From positions 1 through 6,989 of the forward strand of contig RFUD01000123.1 of the NCBI GenBank assembly GCA_009923125.1: a stretch of 6,989 bases of DNA, in the 5' to 3' direction. Every line of letters begins with the position of its first letter. Within the stretch, counting starts at the first letter, position 1. This DNA is from Planctomycetia bacterium (GTDB lineage Bacteria > Planctomycetota > Planctomycetia > Pirellulales > UBA1268). The translations under genes and the position numbers were made by a program. This document shows, one piece after another, positions 4,492 to 6,989 of the stretch. The notes under the pieces were generated by a model. That model was not told the origin of the DNA. It saw only the letters and a list, made by a program, of their open reading frames with translations, and did no database searches.

Positions 4492-5910
4492 ATGATCGTC
4501 TCCAGCCCGACCTTCATCCACGACGATTTTCTCCTGGCGAGCCGGTCGGCCCGACGGCTGTACCACGACTTTGCGGCTGCCGAGCCGATCATCGACTACC
4601 ACTGCCATCTGTCGTCCGCCGACATCGCCACCGACCGGCGGTTTCGCAATCTGTTCGAGATCTGGCTCGAGGGCGACCACTACAAATGGCGGGCCATGCG
4701 GGCCAACGGCGTGCCGGAGCGGCTCTGCACCGGCGACGCCGCGCCGCTGGAGAAGTTCCGGGCCTGGGCCGCGACGGTGCCGCACACGGTTCGCAACCCT
4801 CTGTACCACTGGACACATCTCGAACTGGCCCGCTATTTCGACATCACGGAACTCCTCGATGAGCGGACCGCCGACCGGATCTGGGCGGCGGCGAACGAGC
4901 AGCTGGCCACGCCCCGACTCTCGGCCCAGGGGATCCTCGATGCGTTCCGGGTGGAGACGCTGTGCACCACCGACGACCCGGCCGACGGGCTTGCGAACCA
5001 CCGGGCCCTCTCAGAGGGCGACCTCCCCACCACGGTGCTCCCCACGTTCCGCCCCGATGCCGCGCTGGCGGTGCATCGTCCGGCATGCTTCGCGGCCTGG
5101 ATCGAGCGGCTCTCGGCGGCCGCGGGGCTCGATATCCGCACCCTGCCCGACCTGTTCGCCGCCCTCGAACGCCGGGCCAACTCCTTCCACGCCCTCGGCT
5201 GTCGGCTTTCGGACCACGGCCTCGACGCCTGCCCCGCCCCGTCGCTCACGGCGGAAGAAGCTGCGGGCGTCTTCGCCCGCGCGTTGGCCGGGGAGCCCGT
5301 GTCGGCGGCGGAACGAGCAGGCTACTCGGCGGTGGTGATGCTGTTCCTCGGCCGGCTCTATGCCCGACTCGGCTGGACGATGCAACTTCACCTCGGGGCG
5401 CTGCGCGACGTGAACGGCCGAATGTTCCGCATGCGGGGGCCGGATCAGGGCTGCGACTCGATCGGCGATTTCCCCCAGGCCGTCTCGCTCGCCCGCTATC
5501 TCGACGCCCTCGACGGCGACGGCTCGCTGCCCCGCACGATCCTCTACAACTTGAACCCCGCCGACAACTACGTGTTCGCCACCATGGCCGGCAATTTCCA
5601 GGACGGCGCGATCGCCGGAAAGGTGCAATTCGGCAGCGGCTGGTGGTTTCTCGACCAGCGGGAGGCGATGGAGTGGCAGCTCAATGCCCTGTCGAACCTC
5701 GGCCTTCTCTCGCGGTTCGTGGGGATGGTCACCGACTCGCGGTCGTTCATGTCGTATCCGCGTCACGAATACTTCCGCCGCACGCTCTGCAACCTGCTGG
5801 GCCGCGACATGGATCGCGGCGAGATTCCCTCCGACTTCGAACTCGTGGGCCGCTTGGTCCGCGGTATCTGCCACGACAATGCACGAGCCTACTTTGACTT
5901 CCCGAGGTGA
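4492..5910 (+). CDS. uxaC: Uronate isomerase (glucuronate/galacturonate isomerase)
   Basis: UxaC converts D-glucuronate to D-fructuronate and D-galacturonate to D-tagaturonate, the first cytoplasmic step of hexuronate breakdown. The 472-residue product has the usual length (E. coli about 470) and the amidohydrolase-fold landmarks: the metal-binding DYHCHLS with H37 and H39 after strand 1, EGDHYKWRAMRANGV, the LCTTDDP strand, MQLHLGALRDVN (H300, R305), GSGWWFLDQ, and VGMVTDSRSFMSYPRHEYFR with D415 in the position of the strand-8 metal ligand. It starts 24 bp after the regulator stop with no ribosome binding site I can see, consistent with co-transcription. The next gene begins inside its last 32 bases. 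Neither the reductases (UxaB/UxuB) nor dehydratases (UxaA/UxuA) of the pathway are in the window; they may lie to the right. Confidence 0.96.
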   Translation: MIVSSPTFIHDDFLLASRSARRLYHDFAAAEPIIDYHCHLSSADIATDRRFRNLFEIWLEGDHYKWRAMRANGVPERLCTGDAAPLEKFRAWAATVPHTVRNPLYHWTHLELARYFDITELLDERTADRIWAAANEQLATPRLSAQGILDAFRVETLCTTDDPADGLANHRALSEGDLPTTVLPTFRPDAALAVHRPACFAAWIERLSAAAGLDIRTLPDLFAALERRANSFHALGCRLSDHGLDACPAPSLTAEEAAGVFARALAGEPVSAAERAGYSAVVMLFLGRLYARLGWTMQLHLGALRDVNGRMFRMRGPDQGCDSIGDFPQAVSLARYLDALDGDGSLPRTILYNLNPADNYVFATMAGNFQDGAIAGKVQFGSGWWFLDQREAMEWQLNALSNLGLLSRFVGMVTDSRSFMSYPRHEYFRRTLCNLLGRDMDRGEIPSDFELVGRLVRGICHDNARAYFDFPR

Positions 5911-6989
5911 CCGGACCGCTCCTGACGCTCCGCGTACCCAGACCGGCGGCTGGGGCGTGCGCTGGGTCGTGTGCGGCATGCTCTTCATGGCCGCGGCGAT
6001 CAACTACATCGACCGCCAGGTGATCGGCATCCTCAAGCCGACGCTCCAGGAGCAGTTTCACTTCGACGAGCGCGACTACGCGGCGATCGTGTTCAGCTTC
6101 CAGGCCGCCTACGCGGTGGGCCTCCTGCTCTCGGGCCGGATCATCGATCGCATCGGCGTGCGGGCGGGCTTCTCGATCGCCGTCGTCGTCTGGAGCATCG
6201 GGGCGATGGCGCATGCCTGCGCCGATCGCCTTCCCTGGCTGCGGCTGCCGACGGTGTCGATCGATCCCCCGCAGGTGCTCTTGCTCGGCGGAGCCACGGC
6301 GGGTCTCGCGCTCGCGCGGGTGATCCTCGGCCTCGGCGAGGCGGGCAATTTCCCGGCGTCGATCAAGGCGGTTGCGGAGTGGTTTCCGAAGAAGGAGCGG
6401 GCCCTCGCCACGGGCATCTTCAACTCCGGCACCAACATCGGCGCCCTCGTCACGCCGCTCGTCGTGCCCTGGATCACGGTGCAGTACGGCTGGCAATGGG
6501 CGTTCCTGGCCACGGGCCTGCTGGGGTTCGTGTGGGTGGCGTGGTGGCTCGCGGGCTACCGCCGCCCGGAGGAGCATCCGGGCGTGTCGGTGGAGGAACT
6601 GGCCCTCATCCACAGCGATCCGCCCGAGTCGATCGTGCCGGTGCCATGGGCGGCGGTGTTTCCGCTGAAGCAGACCTGGGCCTTCGCCCTCGGCAAATTC
6701 CTCACCGATCCGATCTGGTGGCTCTATCTCTTCTGGGTGCCCGATTTTCTCAAGCGCAACCACGGGCTCGACCTCAAGACGATGGGCCTGCCGCTGGTCG
6801 TGATCTACCTCGTGGCCGACGTGGGCAGCATCGGCGGCGGCTGGCTGTCGTCGCATCTCCTCAAGCGCGGATGGAGCGCGAACGCCGCCCGCAAGCTGGC
6901 CATGCTCGTCTGCGCGTTGGCGGTGGTGCCGATGCTGTTCGCGGCACGGGCCACGAACCTCTGGGTGGCGGTGGGGCTCGTGTCGCTCG
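5879..6989 (+). CDS. MFS transporter of the anion:cation symporter type, ExuT-like hexuronate permease (3' end beyond window)
   Basis: 370 codons are visible and the frame is still open at the right edge. The N-terminal helix carries MLFMAAAINYIDRQVIGILK (NYIDRQ at 42-47), typical of the ACS family. The loop 2-3 signature GRIIDRIGVR is at 86-95. GLGEAGNFPASIKAVAEWFP starts at 151, followed by KKERALATGIFNSGTNIGAL, both hallmarks of ExuT/glucarate-type symporters. Hydrophobic segments continue through PIWWLYLFWVPDFL and beyond. The chosen ATG (5879) is the only ATG upstream of the conserved WGVRW helix start; TTG 5894 is an alternative, and ATG 5978 would cut helix 1. It therefore overlaps uxaC by 32 bp. 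Next to uxaC, uptake of glucuronate or galacturonate across the inner membrane is the natural role; galactonate or glucarate would also fit the family. Confidence 0.9.
   Translation, partial: MHEPTLTSRGDRTAPDAPRTQTGGWGVRWVVCGMLFMAAAINYIDRQVIGILKPTLQEQFHFDERDYAAIVFSFQAAYAVGLLLSGRIIDRIGVRAGFSIAVVVWSIGAMAHACADRLPWLRLPTVSIDPPQVLLLGGATAGLALARVILGLGEAGNFPASIKAVAEWFPKKERALATGIFNSGTNIGALVTPLVVPWITVQYGWQWAFLATGLLGFVWVAWWLAGYRRPEEHPGVSVEELALIHSDPPESIVPVPWAAVFPLKQTWAFALGKFLTDPIWWLYLFWVPDFLKRNHGLDLKTMGLPLVVIYLVADVGSIGGGWLSSHLLKRGWSANAARKLAMLVCALAVVPMLFAARATNLWVAVGLVSL

Noticed and set aside
3052..5001. 649-codon open frame on the minus strand
   Set aside because: It lies antisense to the regulator and uxaC, both of which have clear family motifs, and its product is a low-complexity Arg/Gly/Val-rich shadow typical of high-GC DNA. 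Its last residues come from the hairpin repeats.
5747..6856. 369-codon minus-strand open frame
   Set aside because: Antisense to the MFS transporter, whose helices and signatures are plain. The minus product is His/Arg/Glu-rich without domain character.

Overview
The window is visibly GC-rich. I counted about 68% GC in one block inside the ubiX-like gene, against about 48% in one block of the left intergenic region. It carries two plus-strand metabolic gene clusters separated by repeat-rich DNA. The gene content suggests a planctomycete, most likely Pirellula-like: a LacI/XylR-type sensor fused to an AraC domain beside a uronate isomerase, a UbiX/UbiA pair of the kind used for futalosine-route menaquinone, and dispersed small hairpin repeats. 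This is inference from family knowledge; there is no rRNA or other phylogenetic marker in the window.

Region 1 (1-670) is a scar-like accessory stretch. It starts with the tail of a ribbon-helix-helix antitoxin that runs, out of frame, into the tail of a MazF/PemK-like toxin, as if an internal deletion had removed the middle of a toxin-antitoxin pair. Then follow a terminator-like inverted repeat, an isolated tRNA 3' end (T-arm plus acceptor strand) without the rest of a tRNA, and a short perfect hairpin.

Region 2 (671-2501) is a tightly overlapping cluster: the 3' third of a ubiE/menG methyltransferase (5' part missing), an intact UbiX-type flavin prenyltransferase (GTG start overlapping the menG stop), and an intact UbiA-type prenyltransferase (ATGA overlap). 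Together they suggest menaquinone biosynthesis. The methyltransferase fragment lacks its SAM-binding half and is probably dead.

Region 3 (2502-3291) has no convincing gene. It holds a perfect 27-bp-arm inverted repeat, a 2.4-copy 18-bp tandem repeat, three tandem 32-bp copies of a small hairpin unit followed by a fourth hairpin of different sequence but the same layout, and one more hairpin upstream of the regulator.

Region 4 (3292-6989) is a hexuronate utilisation cluster: an XylR/AraC-type regulator, uronate isomerase (uxaC) 24 bp downstream, and an ExuT-like MFS transporter that overlaps uxaC by 32 bp and runs off the right edge. The expected logic is import of glucuronate or galacturonate by the transporter, isomerisation by UxaC, and control by the sugar-sensing regulator. 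I did not find a clearly new biological system. The points most worth a second look are the deletion-fused toxin-antitoxin remnant, the tRNA 3' fragment beside a decapitated menG, and the set of hairpin repeats with one architecture but different stems.
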